NCBI GenBank assembly: GCA_964561995.1
Contig: CAZLQZ010000010.1
Coordinates: 1-49,072, forward strand
From: JABIAG01 sp964561995
GTDB lineage: Archaea > Nanobdellota > Nanobdellia > Woesearchaeales > JABIAG01
Direction of reading: 5' to 3'
Length of the DNA: 49,072 nt
Below the pieces are notes generated by a model. That model was not told the origin of the DNA. It ran no database searches and worked only from the letters and a program-made list of their open reading frames with translations. Both the position numbers and the translations under genes were made by a program. Shown here in pieces: positions 34,201 to 39,927 of the stretch (position 1 is its first letter; each line of letters begins with the position of its first letter).

Positions 34201-34665
34201 TGTAAATGTGAAAATATTTTTGATGTTAAATTTGACAAAGGGTGGAATTTAGTTTCTTTTCCTAATTACGAAGAAGAAAGTGTTTATGAGTTAAAACAAT
34301 CTTGTATTGGTGTTATTGGTACAATTTGGTATTGGGATGCAAATTCTTACAAAAGAGCAAGTACTTTTGAACCCGAATTTGGTTATTGGATTTATTCAAA
34401 AGAACCTTGTAATTATAGTATAAATCTAAATTATAATTTTACTATTCCTTTTTCATTAGGTGATGGTTGGAATCTTGTTGGTTCACAATCAACTAATATT
34501 TCTATAAGAGAACTTGTAGGTCATAATAGAGTTAATCCTGCATGGTATTATAAAAATGATAGTTATTATCAAACAAATAGTATAATTCCTGGACTTGGTT
34601 CTTGGGTTTATTATGCTAGTAATACAAAAGATTATTCTATGACTTCAGCCCCACCTTCTAGATAG
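31243..34665 (+). CDS. Secreted Cys-rich repeat protein
   Basis: The protein has 1140 residues. A signal peptide lies at about 1-20 (LIIWFLMSIILIGAAFA). Residues about 170-290 resemble a DNRLRE/CBM-type beta-sandwich (YVQEAKFNVYL ... SYDVTTWVKSAYD ... YPPYIDIKY). Several short Cys-rich modules follow, including a doubled RSCYTKGCS/RTCYEKGCS unit. Three 135-residue Cys repeats begin at C588, C722 and C858, each with DCND...CT...C and CDDGLYCNGQETC-like cores. The C-terminus has two GWNLV repeats (GWNLVSFP, GWNLVGSQ), each ending in GYWIY/GSWVY. No membrane anchor is visible, and the end is SAPPSR. AGGGGGTC precedes the start, and the ATGA overlap couples it to the previous gene. Confidence 0.85.
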   Translation: MKLIIWFLMSIILIGAAFASLESAEIDGNTLTIKSTQGTLEVLNGNVIISTHQISNSQLTMDLGSLEFPVLKFYYPEIVITAPLFDAIKEGHKTIITPKTNADTVMLSWVSKSYGITATSQTLRYYLDTMQVDENDKTDNDCGTSYDYVEDIDDDEELRAIFVLGYLQDEIGNGKYVQEAKFNVYLDEEKDSGLFDFLISYTEDDSECDTCMDWYDAFSDCNIDRDYHQFKNEQRTDDDVWKSYDVTTWVKSAYDRDKYVAISAEGDSSGGNIKQKLAGEGSSNYPPYIDIKYIIPDCTSGACCSNGEFVSSSTICNSNLETQYGCPWGNDNDDDVGTRNKVQYCSGNNADCIGTISYVSWSVSDYCNNDEHCLDNTCQACSSQDSSQCFGDDIYWYDSCNRKEDVKEDCGDDSCSDYMYYCSDDDSYKSRSCYTKGCSANSCTSESNVESELVEDCGEDSCDDYRYYCNGDDVYKKRTCYEKGCSGDCYSIESEDNDLVESCQLGCEIGQCISYPKNVELWIANDLAWSHDGYFDETEIVELTDEVEKFMDIYCQSDICQVPIDVNFESESIFEILELEIEYTLGQCLEDSDCNDDFSCTTEYCEAYVCHYELDNSTCNDGLFCNGQETCSLDGCQAGNELICNDESNEHCIGSILFSNFLNYSCSEETENCVLSQTINESECSFDCGAECTLDSDCDDGQNFTKNTCNNCFCEMEFVGECLDNSDCNDNVSCTVESCNQNSFICEHSVENSLCDDGLYCNGQETCLLDGCQAGEDIICDGKINESCGLNSLLISTYDSVCNENFDDCIYYLQNTELECSLDCDSECELNSDCDDGDNFTLDVCNNCSCENNFLGECSNDLDCDDGIDCTYETCNQNNHQCEFELRDRYCEDGLYCNGDETCSLSGCVAGDNVDCSGNNSVGSSECNGLYIDLYPPLISICEEEIGSCTLLGEPLSYCSKTCGAECESDNDCDDGNSISDDNCADCKCENIFDVKFDKGWNLVSFPNYEEESVYELKQSCIGVIGTIWYWDANSYKRASTFEPEFGYWIYSKEPCNYSINLNYNFTIPFSLGDGWNLVGSQSTNISIRELVGHNRVNPAWYYKNDSYYQTNSIIPGLGSWVYYASNTKDYSMTSAPPSR
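33001..34220 (+). repeat. Three tandem 135-residue Cys-rich coding repeats
   Basis: Units start at residues 587, 721 and 857 of the 1140-residue protein (periods of 134 and 136). Each has a CDDGLYCNGQETC-type core, then a Leu/Ser-rich stretch and a closing DCDDG...CNNCxCE motif. They have diverged at many positions, so they are older than the Glu-rich repeats at 7538-7843. Confidence 0.85.
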
Positions 34666-34696
34666 TTTTATATATTGTTTTAATTTATAATCTTTT

Positions 34697-35653
34697 ATGC
34701 ATAAACTAAAACCGTTTCGTAACGTAAAAGAAATTGAATGGAAGCCAGCTTTTGTAGAACGTTATAGTAAATTAACTGATTGGGATACCTTTACTAAATA
34801 CTCTTTATCTTTTTTAAGAAGATCAATAAGAGTTAACACTTTAAAAACCTCAATTAAAGAAGTTAAAGAAAGTTTAGAAAAAAAGGATTGGATGTTAAAA
34901 CCTGTACCTTGGTGTAAAGAAGGTTTTTTTATTGAACATAAAACTGGAAGAAGGGATGCAGGAAATACAATGGAGCACCAATTAGGTTATTTTTATATTC
35001 AAGAAGCAGCCTCAATGATTCCTCCTCTAGTTTTAGACATAAAACCTGGTCAAATGATTTTAGATATTGCTTCTAGTCCTGGATCAAAAACTACTCAAAT
35101 TTGTCAGCTTATGAATAATGAAGGGTTGGTTATTGCAAACGACATTGGCGGAAAAAGAATGATGCCTTTAGTTGCCAATTTGACAAGATTGGGTGTTACT
35201 AATTGTATTACAACTTCAATGAAAGGCCAACAGTTTTCAAAATTTGAAGAAAAGTTTGATAGAGTTTTAGTAGATGCTCCTTGTTCTGGAACTGGAACAA
35301 TAAGAAAATCTGTAAAAACTATTAGAATGTGGAACCCTAAAATTTTAAGAAGTATTTCAAATGTTCAAAAAGAATTAATTCGGACTGCTTACAAAGCCCT
35401 TAAAAAAGGTGGTGTGATGGTTTATTCAACTTGTTCATTAGAACCTGAAGAAAACGAAGGAGTTGTGTCTTGGTTTTTAGAAAATTTTGATGTAAAACTA
35501 GAAGAAATAAAATTGCCAGGATTAATAAGTTCTAAAGCAATTACAGAATTTAATGGTGAAAAATATAATCCTGAAGTAAAAAAAACATTAAGATTGTGGC
35601 CCCAAGATAATGATACTGAAGGATTCTTTGTTTCTAAGTTTATTAAAAACTAA
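34697..35653 (+). CDS. RNA 5-methylcytosine methyltransferase (NOL1/NOP2/Sun family)
   Basis: Transfers methyl from SAM to C5 of cytosine in tRNA or rRNA. The protein has 318 residues. The SAM loop region LDIASSPGSKTTQICQL precedes motif IV, VDAPCSGTGTIRK, and motif VI, YSTCSLEPEENEG, so both family cysteines are present. The N-terminal RRSIRVNTLKTS is the usual RNA-binding lead-in. There is no PUA domain. The target (tRNA or rRNA) cannot be told. A box TTTTATATATT (34667-34677) gives a leaderless start. Confidence 0.92.
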   Translation: MHKLKPFRNVKEIEWKPAFVERYSKLTDWDTFTKYSLSFLRRSIRVNTLKTSIKEVKESLEKKDWMLKPVPWCKEGFFIEHKTGRRDAGNTMEHQLGYFYIQEAASMIPPLVLDIKPGQMILDIASSPGSKTTQICQLMNNEGLVIANDIGGKRMMPLVANLTRLGVTNCITTSMKGQQFSKFEEKFDRVLVDAPCSGTGTIRKSVKTIRMWNPKILRSISNVQKELIRTAYKALKKGGVMVYSTCSLEPEENEGVVSWFLENFDVKLEEIKLPGLISSKAITEFNGEKYNPEVKKTLRLWPQDNDTEGFFVSKFIKN

Positions 35654-35740
35654 TGTTAATTGACAAAAGAGAAAATCTTTGTGGTTTTTTCGTTTCTAAG
35701 TTTAGAAAAGCTTAAATACTCTCCAATCAATAAAATCTTT

Positions 35741-36100
35741 ATGGCAGAAAGGGAAGTAAAATATCAAGTTATAACAAATGGTGGTTCTAAATATTTTTTA
35801 ATTCATTTACAAAAAAGAAAATATTTAAGGTGGACAACTGAAGGTTGGTTTATTATTAAAGGTGGTAAAAAACAAGTTCTTTGCGTTGATCCAGAAGACG
35901 ATTCAAAATCCATTTTAATTGCTGATCAGATTAGAAGTTCTTCTCAAATAAAAGATTCTCAAATATTTTATGCTGATAAAAAAAGTCATGTTAATTCTTT
36001 TGGAAGAATATTTAAAAAAATGGATGGTAAAATTCCTTTTTTAATTTTAAGACAATTTCCTAAAACTAGTGATGTTAGAAAAATAAAAAAAGTAAGTTAA
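35741..36100 (+). CDS. Unknown basic 119-residue protein
   Basis: Starts MAEREVKYQVITNGGSKYFL. It is Lys-rich with beta-like alternation in the first half (YFLIHLQKRKYLRW, GWFIIKGGKKQVLCVD), then helix and a basic end. There is no known motif. The ATG at 35741 is preferred to one at 35660 because CTTAAATA (about 35710-35717) is a TATA box at the usual leaderless distance. The next reading frame downstream is a broken HAD gene. Confidence 0.55.
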   Translation: MAEREVKYQVITNGGSKYFLIHLQKRKYLRWTTEGWFIIKGGKKQVLCVDPEDDSKSILIADQIRSSSQIKDSQIFYADKKSHVNSFGRIFKKMDGKIPFLILRQFPKTSDVRKIKKVS

Positions 36101-36102
36101 TT

Positions 36103-36327
36103 ATTCTTATTCTTATTTCTAGTGAGATGGGTTTAAGAAAACCAAATGAAGACTTTTTCAAATCTGTTTTAAAAATAATAAAAGCAGATCCTAAGGAATG
36201 TATTTTCATTGATGACCTTGAACAAAATTGCAAAGGTGCACAAGCAGTTAAAATTAATTCAATTCTTTTTAAAAATCCAATTCAATTAAAAAAAGAGTTG
36301 GAAAAGTTTTCAATAGAATTGAATTAA
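36103..36327 (+). pseudogene. C-terminal remnant of a HAD-family hydrolase
   Basis: The frame from ATG 36127 encodes MGLRKPNEDFFKSVLKIIKA and then ECIFIDDLEQNCKGAQAVKI, the third and fourth HAD motifs (catalytic Lys; the acidic IDD motif). In the same frame upstream of the ATG the DNA still reads ILISSEMGLRKP, a normal HAD context. The N-terminal half with the nucleophile Asp and the cap is missing, as the previous gene occupies that place in another frame. It could also be translated as a 66-residue protein, but it cannot be a working phosphatase alone. Confidence 0.7.
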
Positions 36328-36370
36328 ATATAGGGAAATTTTATAACTCTGTTTATATTAACTATTTGTT

Positions 36371-36751
36371 ATGAATCCTAAAAGTTTTATTCTATTAAGA
36401 CATACTAATCATCCAGTTAATGATGATCATTATGACCTTCTTTTAGAAGAAATTACAGGTGATAATCCTGAAGAAGATGTTCTGCTTAAGTATGAAACTC
36501 CTGAAATAAATAATGATGATTTAGACATTGTTTGTCATGGTATGTTTAAAAGAAAACATTTAGATTATGAAAGTCCAAGGGGTAAAAATGTTGGAATTGT
36601 TGAAATAATTGAGAAAGGAATTTATGAATTTCTTGTACCTTGTTCTGTAAAATTTGATGGACAAGTTCTTCAAGGAGTTTATTCTTTTCAAAAAGATGAT
36701 AAATCAACTGGAATTTTTGAATTGGCAACTTTACTTAAAAAAACATCCTAA
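36371..36751 (+). CDS. Stand-alone LigD-type 3'-phosphoesterase-like protein
   Basis: The protein has 126 residues. FILLRHTNHPVNDDHYDLLLEE resembles the metal-binding start of the LigD 3'-phosphoesterase domain (His, six residues, His-Tyr-Asp), with H14, H20 and D22 as candidate ligands. The pattern HGMFKRKHLDYESPRG, VGIVEIIEKG and a final DGQVLQGVYSFQ follows the same domain order. The usual Arg after the His-Tyr-Asp motif is Leu. Such domains trim ribonucleotides or phosphates from DNA 3' ends. No ligase or polymerase domain is attached. It overlaps the convergent metalloprotease gene by 17 bases. Confidence 0.55.
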   Translation: MNPKSFILLRHTNHPVNDDHYDLLLEEITGDNPEEDVLLKYETPEINNDDLDIVCHGMFKRKHLDYESPRGKNVGIVEIIEKGIYEFLVPCSVKFDGQVLQGVYSFQKDDKSTGIFELATLLKKTS

Positions 36752-37301
36752 TCAAATTTCTAAAGAAATTAAATCCATCAAAACCTGGAATTGGTATCAT
36801 GTTAAATGCAAACAAAAATAAATTTAATTTAGCCATTAAACCTAAATCGTATCTATTTTTTTTAATCCAATTTTTATCTAAACTTAATTTTATTACTGCC
36901 CAAATAATTAAATTAACTAGTGGACCTGCTATTGCAATCATTGCTAATTGAGAACTAGTTAATATTCCTGTAACTGTAACATATCCTCCAATAAAAAATA
37001 TAATTGGAAAGTTAGCAAGTAATAATATTATTGCAATTGCATATAATGTTATTGGTGCATGTAATACTGCTTGCGCTCCAAAACTCATTGCAACAATTTT
37101 GTGAGCTAATTCATGGAAAACAACTGCTGGTGCTGCAATCATAATTCCATATTTTAAATCGTTCCAAATTGAAGTTTGATTCATATAATACTTTATTGGA
37201 TCCGAATAGTGTTTTTTCTTTTTAAAAATCTTAGAAAAAATAAAACCTACCGCAATAGTCATAATGACAATGTCAATTATTTCTGCAATAGTAATAAACA
37301 T
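36735..37301 (-). CDS. Site-2-protease-like M50 membrane metalloprotease
   Basis: Cleaves membrane-bound substrates within the bilayer using zinc. The protein has 188 residues with five or so hydrophobic segments. The zinc motif HELAH is at residues 63-67 within a membrane helix, and IPIPGFDGFNFF near 170-181 supplies the third ligand Asp. Small size and lack of PDZ or CBS domains place it with the minimal archaeal forms. It diverges from the protein kinase gene, with 51 bases between the two starts and a single symmetrical TATA box halfway. Confidence 0.85.
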   Translation of the reverse strand: MFITIAEIIDIVIMTIAVGFIFSKIFKKKKHYSDPIKYYMNQTSIWNDLKYGIMIAAPAVVFHELAHKIVAMSFGAQAVLHAPITLYAIAIILLLANFPIIFFIGGYVTVTGILTSSQLAMIAIAGPLVNLIIWAVIKLSLDKNWIKKNRYDLGLMAKLNLFLFAFNMIPIPGFDGFNFFRNLIRMFF

Positions 37302-37322
37302 GATATATGTCTTTCAATAACC

Positions 37323-37331
37323 TTTTTAAAA
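37323..37331. promoter_or_regulatory. Symmetrical TATA box possibly serving both divergent genes
   Basis: TTTTTAAAA contains the perfect palindrome TTTTAAAA. Its centre (about 37327) lies about 26 bases from both the - strand start (37301) and the + strand start (37353), the distance seen for leaderless promoters elsewhere in the window. On the + strand it is preceded by AACC as a partial BRE. Confidence 0.5.
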
Positions 37332-37352
37332 CTTCTGTTTTATTTTAGTTTT

Positions 37353-38411
37353 ATGGATAGTAACTACAAGTCGACAGAGACTACATTTTTGGCTATTGAA
37401 TCTCCTGAAAAAGTTTATGATTGTTGTGATGATTTTACTAGTTTTATGACTTGTAATGATATTACGGGTAGATTAAAATATGACCCTGTAATTCAACAAG
37501 TTTTAAGACCTTTAGGAAGGGGTGCATATGGTTTGGTTGCAGAAGTTATTGCTGCTTTGCCTTGTGGAGATGGACAATTAATTAAAGGAAGATATGCTGC
37601 AAAGTTTTTAGCGCCGAGTTTTTATAATTGTCAAATCATTTCTGAGTTACCTTTAAAAAAAAAATTGAGGTTTCAAAGTATGCTCAAACATAGATTTTTT
37701 GAAGAATTTTCTGCAATGCACAATCTTAGTGATCATGATGGTGTTGTATCGGCATATCGACCAGGAGATTTTAATAGTATTCATTATTTTATTATGGATT
37801 TTGTTTCGGGAGGTAATTTAGAATCTTTGATAACTGATAAGGGGTCTGAAAAAAAGATTTCAACGGATGGTTTTATTGGTATAATGTTGCAAGTTGCAAA
37901 TATTTTAGATTATGTTCACGATTATGGTATTCATAGAGATTTAAAACCTTCAAATATTATGGTTGAATATTCTGGAAAAGTTAAATTGACGGATTATGGA
38001 ATGGTTCAAAGAATTAATTCTCCATTTTTAAGAGATGTGTTTAAATCATATGGAGGAACTCCAAGTTATATGTCTCCAGAACAAATAAGGGGAGATGAAG
38101 TTGATGAAAAAACAGATATTTGGGCAATGGGTGTTATAATATATAGGTACCTTACTGGAGATGTTCCAATCGCGGATTGTGATTCAAGTAATTTTTTAGG
38201 TACTGATGTTTATTCTGTAGTTGAATATGAACCAATTCCAAAATCAAAAGATAAAAAACATGAAGCGTTAAGAAAACTTTCTGTAAAATTAATGAATTAT
38301 GATAAAAGAAAAAGGCCTAAAAATGCAAAAAAAGTTGCTTTAGAATTAGAACGAATCATAAAACCAAGTAATAGTTTGATTTCTAGATTAACTGGTAGTT
38401 CTTTATTTTGA
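37353..38411 (+). CDS. Eukaryotic-type Ser/Thr protein kinase
   Basis: The protein has 352 residues with a complete catalytic core: GRGAYG glycine loop (55-60), Lys84 in YAAKFL, a helix-C Glu at about 117, HRDLKPSN (194-201), DYG in place of DFG (Asp214), the P+1 segment GGTPSYMSPEQ and Asp255 in DIWAMG. No membrane segment or sensor domain is attached. The N-terminal 50 residues are Cys-containing and unknown. The start at 37353 is chosen over upstream ATGs because it sits 26 bases after the TATA box. Its substrate is unknown. Confidence 0.93.
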   Translation: MDSNYKSTETTFLAIESPEKVYDCCDDFTSFMTCNDITGRLKYDPVIQQVLRPLGRGAYGLVAEVIAALPCGDGQLIKGRYAAKFLAPSFYNCQIISELPLKKKLRFQSMLKHRFFEEFSAMHNLSDHDGVVSAYRPGDFNSIHYFIMDFVSGGNLESLITDKGSEKKISTDGFIGIMLQVANILDYVHDYGIHRDLKPSNIMVEYSGKVKLTDYGMVQRINSPFLRDVFKSYGGTPSYMSPEQIRGDEVDEKTDIWAMGVIIYRYLTGDVPIADCDSSNFLGTDVYSVVEYEPIPKSKDKKHEALRKLSVKLMNYDKRKRPKNAKKVALELERIIKPSNSLISRLTGSSLF

Positions 38412-38425
38412 TGTTTTTAATTTAT

Positions 38426-38440
38426 GAAAACCTTTATAAG
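38426..38440 (+). promoter_or_regulatory. BRE/TATA promoter of the L7Ae translation operon
   Basis: GAAAACCTTTATAAG. Transcription is predicted to start near 38460, which gives an 85-base leader. That is unusual here, where most promoters lie about 25 bases from the start codon. Confidence 0.6.
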
Positions 38441-38464
38441 TCATCTATATTTTCGTATGGTTAT

Positions 38465-38518
38465 ACCTATGATTAATGACGGTCATAAGGCCTGAAAGAG
38501 GTAACTATTCTTGTTACC
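38465..38518 (+). promoter_or_regulatory. Kink-turn candidate in the L7Ae leader
   Basis: ATGACGG (38476-38482, box C-like) and CTGA (38492-38495, box D) flank GGTC-ATAA-GGCC, a four-pair stem with a tetraloop. Tandem G-A pairs (38478/38495 and 38479/38494), a C-U pair and a three-base bulge (38475-38477) give the kink-turn pattern that L7Ae binds. ACCT (38465-38468) can pair with AGGT (38499-38502). That pairing competes with a second hairpin, GGTAAC/GTTACC (38500-38518). GAGGAGG at 38528-38534 is the ribosome-binding site. Confidence 0.5.
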
Positions 38519-38545
38519 AATATTATCGAGGAGGATAAAAATAAA

Positions 38546-38977
38546 ATGAATCCAGAAGAACTATTAGAAGTAATAGAAGCTGCACAAGCTTCAGGAAAAA
38601 TCAAAAAAGGTGTTAATGAAGTTACAAAAGCGTTAGAAAGAGGTACAGCTAAATTAGTTGTTGCTGCAAGTGATGTTTCTCCAAAAGAAATTATTATGCA
38701 TTTACCTTTACTAGCAAAAGAAAAAGGAATTCTTTACGGAGAAGTTAGTTCTAAAGAAGAACTTGGAGCTGCTGCTGGTTTACCAAGACCTACTTCAGCT
38801 ATTGCTGTATTAGATGCTGGTAGTGCTAAAGATATAATCAAAAGCTTAGAAAAAGGTCAAAAATCTGAAGCTAAAGCTGAAGAAAAACCTGCTGAAAAAG
38901 AAGCACCAAAACAAGAGCCAAAAAAAGAAGAAAAGGCTGAAGAATCCAAAGAAGAAGTTAAGGAAGTTAAAGAATAA
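38546..38977 (+). CDS. rpl7ae: Ribosomal protein L7Ae
   Basis: Binds kink-turns in 23S rRNA, box C/D and H/ACA guide RNAs and RNase P. The protein has 143 residues. The core runs about 1-110, with KKGVNEVTKALERGTAKLVV as the RNA-binding signature and LAKEKGILYGEV near the middle. A Lys/Glu/Ala-rich tail of about 35 residues follows, longer than usual. It is the first gene of the operon L7Ae, S28e, L24e, Ndk, EF-2, with a strong ribosome-binding site. Confidence 0.96.
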   Translation: MNPEELLEVIEAAQASGKIKKGVNEVTKALERGTAKLVVAASDVSPKEIIMHLPLLAKEKGILYGEVSSKEELGAAAGLPRPTSAIAVLDAGSAKDIIKSLEKGQKSEAKAEEKPAEKEAPKQEPKKEEKAEESKEEVKEVKE

Positions 38978-38979
38978 AA

Positions 38980-39243
38980 ATGGTTAAAAGAGACTCTAAA
39001 AAAGACGAATCGAAAGGAAGTGGTGTAAATTTTACTACTGCTGTTCCTGGAAGAGTTGAAGAAATTGTTGGCAGAACTGGAACTAGAGGGGAAGCTGAAC
39101 AAGTTAGAGTTAAGATTCTTGACGGCAGAGATAAAGATAAAGTTCTAAGAAGAAATGTTAAAGGACCAATTAGAATTGGTGATGTTTTAATGCTTAGAGA
39201 AACTGAAATCGAAGCTCAGAAGCTTAACCAAAAAAGGAGATAA
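38980..39243 (+). CDS. rps28e: Ribosomal protein S28e
   Basis: A small-subunit protein specific to archaea and eukaryotes. The protein has 87 residues. A Lys/Asp-rich N-terminal extension of about 15 residues precedes the normal core: RVEEIVGRTGTRGEAEQVRV, ILDGRDKDKVLRRNVKGPIR and VLMLRETEIEA. The spacing after rpl7ae is two bases and before rpl24e two bases. Confidence 0.96.
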   Translation: MVKRDSKKDESKGSGVNFTTAVPGRVEEIVGRTGTRGEAEQVRVKILDGRDKDKVLRRNVKGPIRIGDVLMLRETEIEAQKLNQKRR

Positions 39244-39245
39244 AA

Positions 39246-39419
39246 ATGGTAAAATGCTCATATTGTAAAGATGAAATTAAGCCTGGAACTGGAAAACTTT
39301 ATGTAACTAAAGATGCTAAAAAGTATAATCTATGTTCCCATAAATGTGAGAAAAACATGCTTAAATTAAGAAGATTAGCAAGGAAACAAAAATGGATAAC
39401 CAAGAAAAAAGAGGAGTAG
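39246..39419 (+). CDS. rpl24e: Ribosomal protein L24e
   Basis: An archaeal/eukaryotic large-subunit zinc protein. The protein has 57 residues, MVKCSYCKDEIKPGTGKLYV onward. The ligands are C4, C7, C30 and C34 (CSYC and CSHKC). The basic helix LKLRRLARKQKW follows. It ends in TAG and its last 28 bases overlap the start of ndk in another frame, so translation of the two is likely coupled. Confidence 0.95.
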   Translation: MVKCSYCKDEIKPGTGKLYVTKDAKKYNLCSHKCEKNMLKLRRLARKQKWITKKKEE

Positions 39420-39925
39420 AACAAATTTTAGTTTTAATCAAACCTGATGGATTGGTTAAATCATTAACTGGTAATATTATCAGTAAGTTGTCTGAAGCAA
39501 AATTAATAATTGTAGGTGCAAAAATTGTTCAAGTTTCAAGAGAATTGGCTGAACAGCACTATGATAAATTAAAGGAAGAAAAAGGAGACGAGATCTTTGA
39601 AAGTGTACTTGAATATATTCAAGGAAAGTTTCATACTAATAGAGTGTTAGCGATGGTTTATGAAGGTGAAGATGCAATCCAAAAAGTAAGACCTTTGGCT
39701 GGAGCAACAAATCCTGAAAAAGCTGAACCTACTACTATTCGAGGAAAATATGGTCGAATTCATTCAGAAACAGAAGTTTTTGAAAATGTTATACATTGCT
39801 CAGATTCAAAAGATAATGCTAAAAGAGAAATTCAAATTTGGTTTGAACCAGTTGAATTATCGAATATAATTTATCCAACAGAACACAAGGCTGTTGAAGA
39901 AACAAAACTTGTTTGGAGGAAATAA
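39392..39925 (+). CDS. ndk: Nucleoside diphosphate kinase
   Basis: Transfers phosphate between nucleoside tri- and diphosphates through a phospho-histidine. The protein has 177 residues. Lys17 (VLIKPDG), the RPLAGATNPEKAEPTTIRGK segment and catalytic His135 in ENVIHCSDS are present. It is longer than the usual 150 residues, with extensions at the N-terminus (about 9) and C-terminus. The ATG lies inside rpl24e, preceded by AAGGAAAC (39380-39387) as ribosome-binding site. Ndk in the L7Ae operon is common in archaea. Confidence 0.94.
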   Translation: MDNQEKRGVEQILVLIKPDGLVKSLTGNIISKLSEAKLIIVGAKIVQVSRELAEQHYDKLKEEKGDEIFESVLEYIQGKFHTNRVLAMVYEGEDAIQKVRPLAGATNPEKAEPTTIRGKYGRIHSETEVFENVIHCSDSKDNAKREIQIWFEPVELSNIIYPTEHKAVEETKLVWRK

Positions 39926-39927
39926 AA

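Noticed and set aside
21854..34665. Integrated virus or transposon
   Set aside because: I see no integrase, transposase, terminal repeats or capsid-like genes, and base composition matches the rest of the window.
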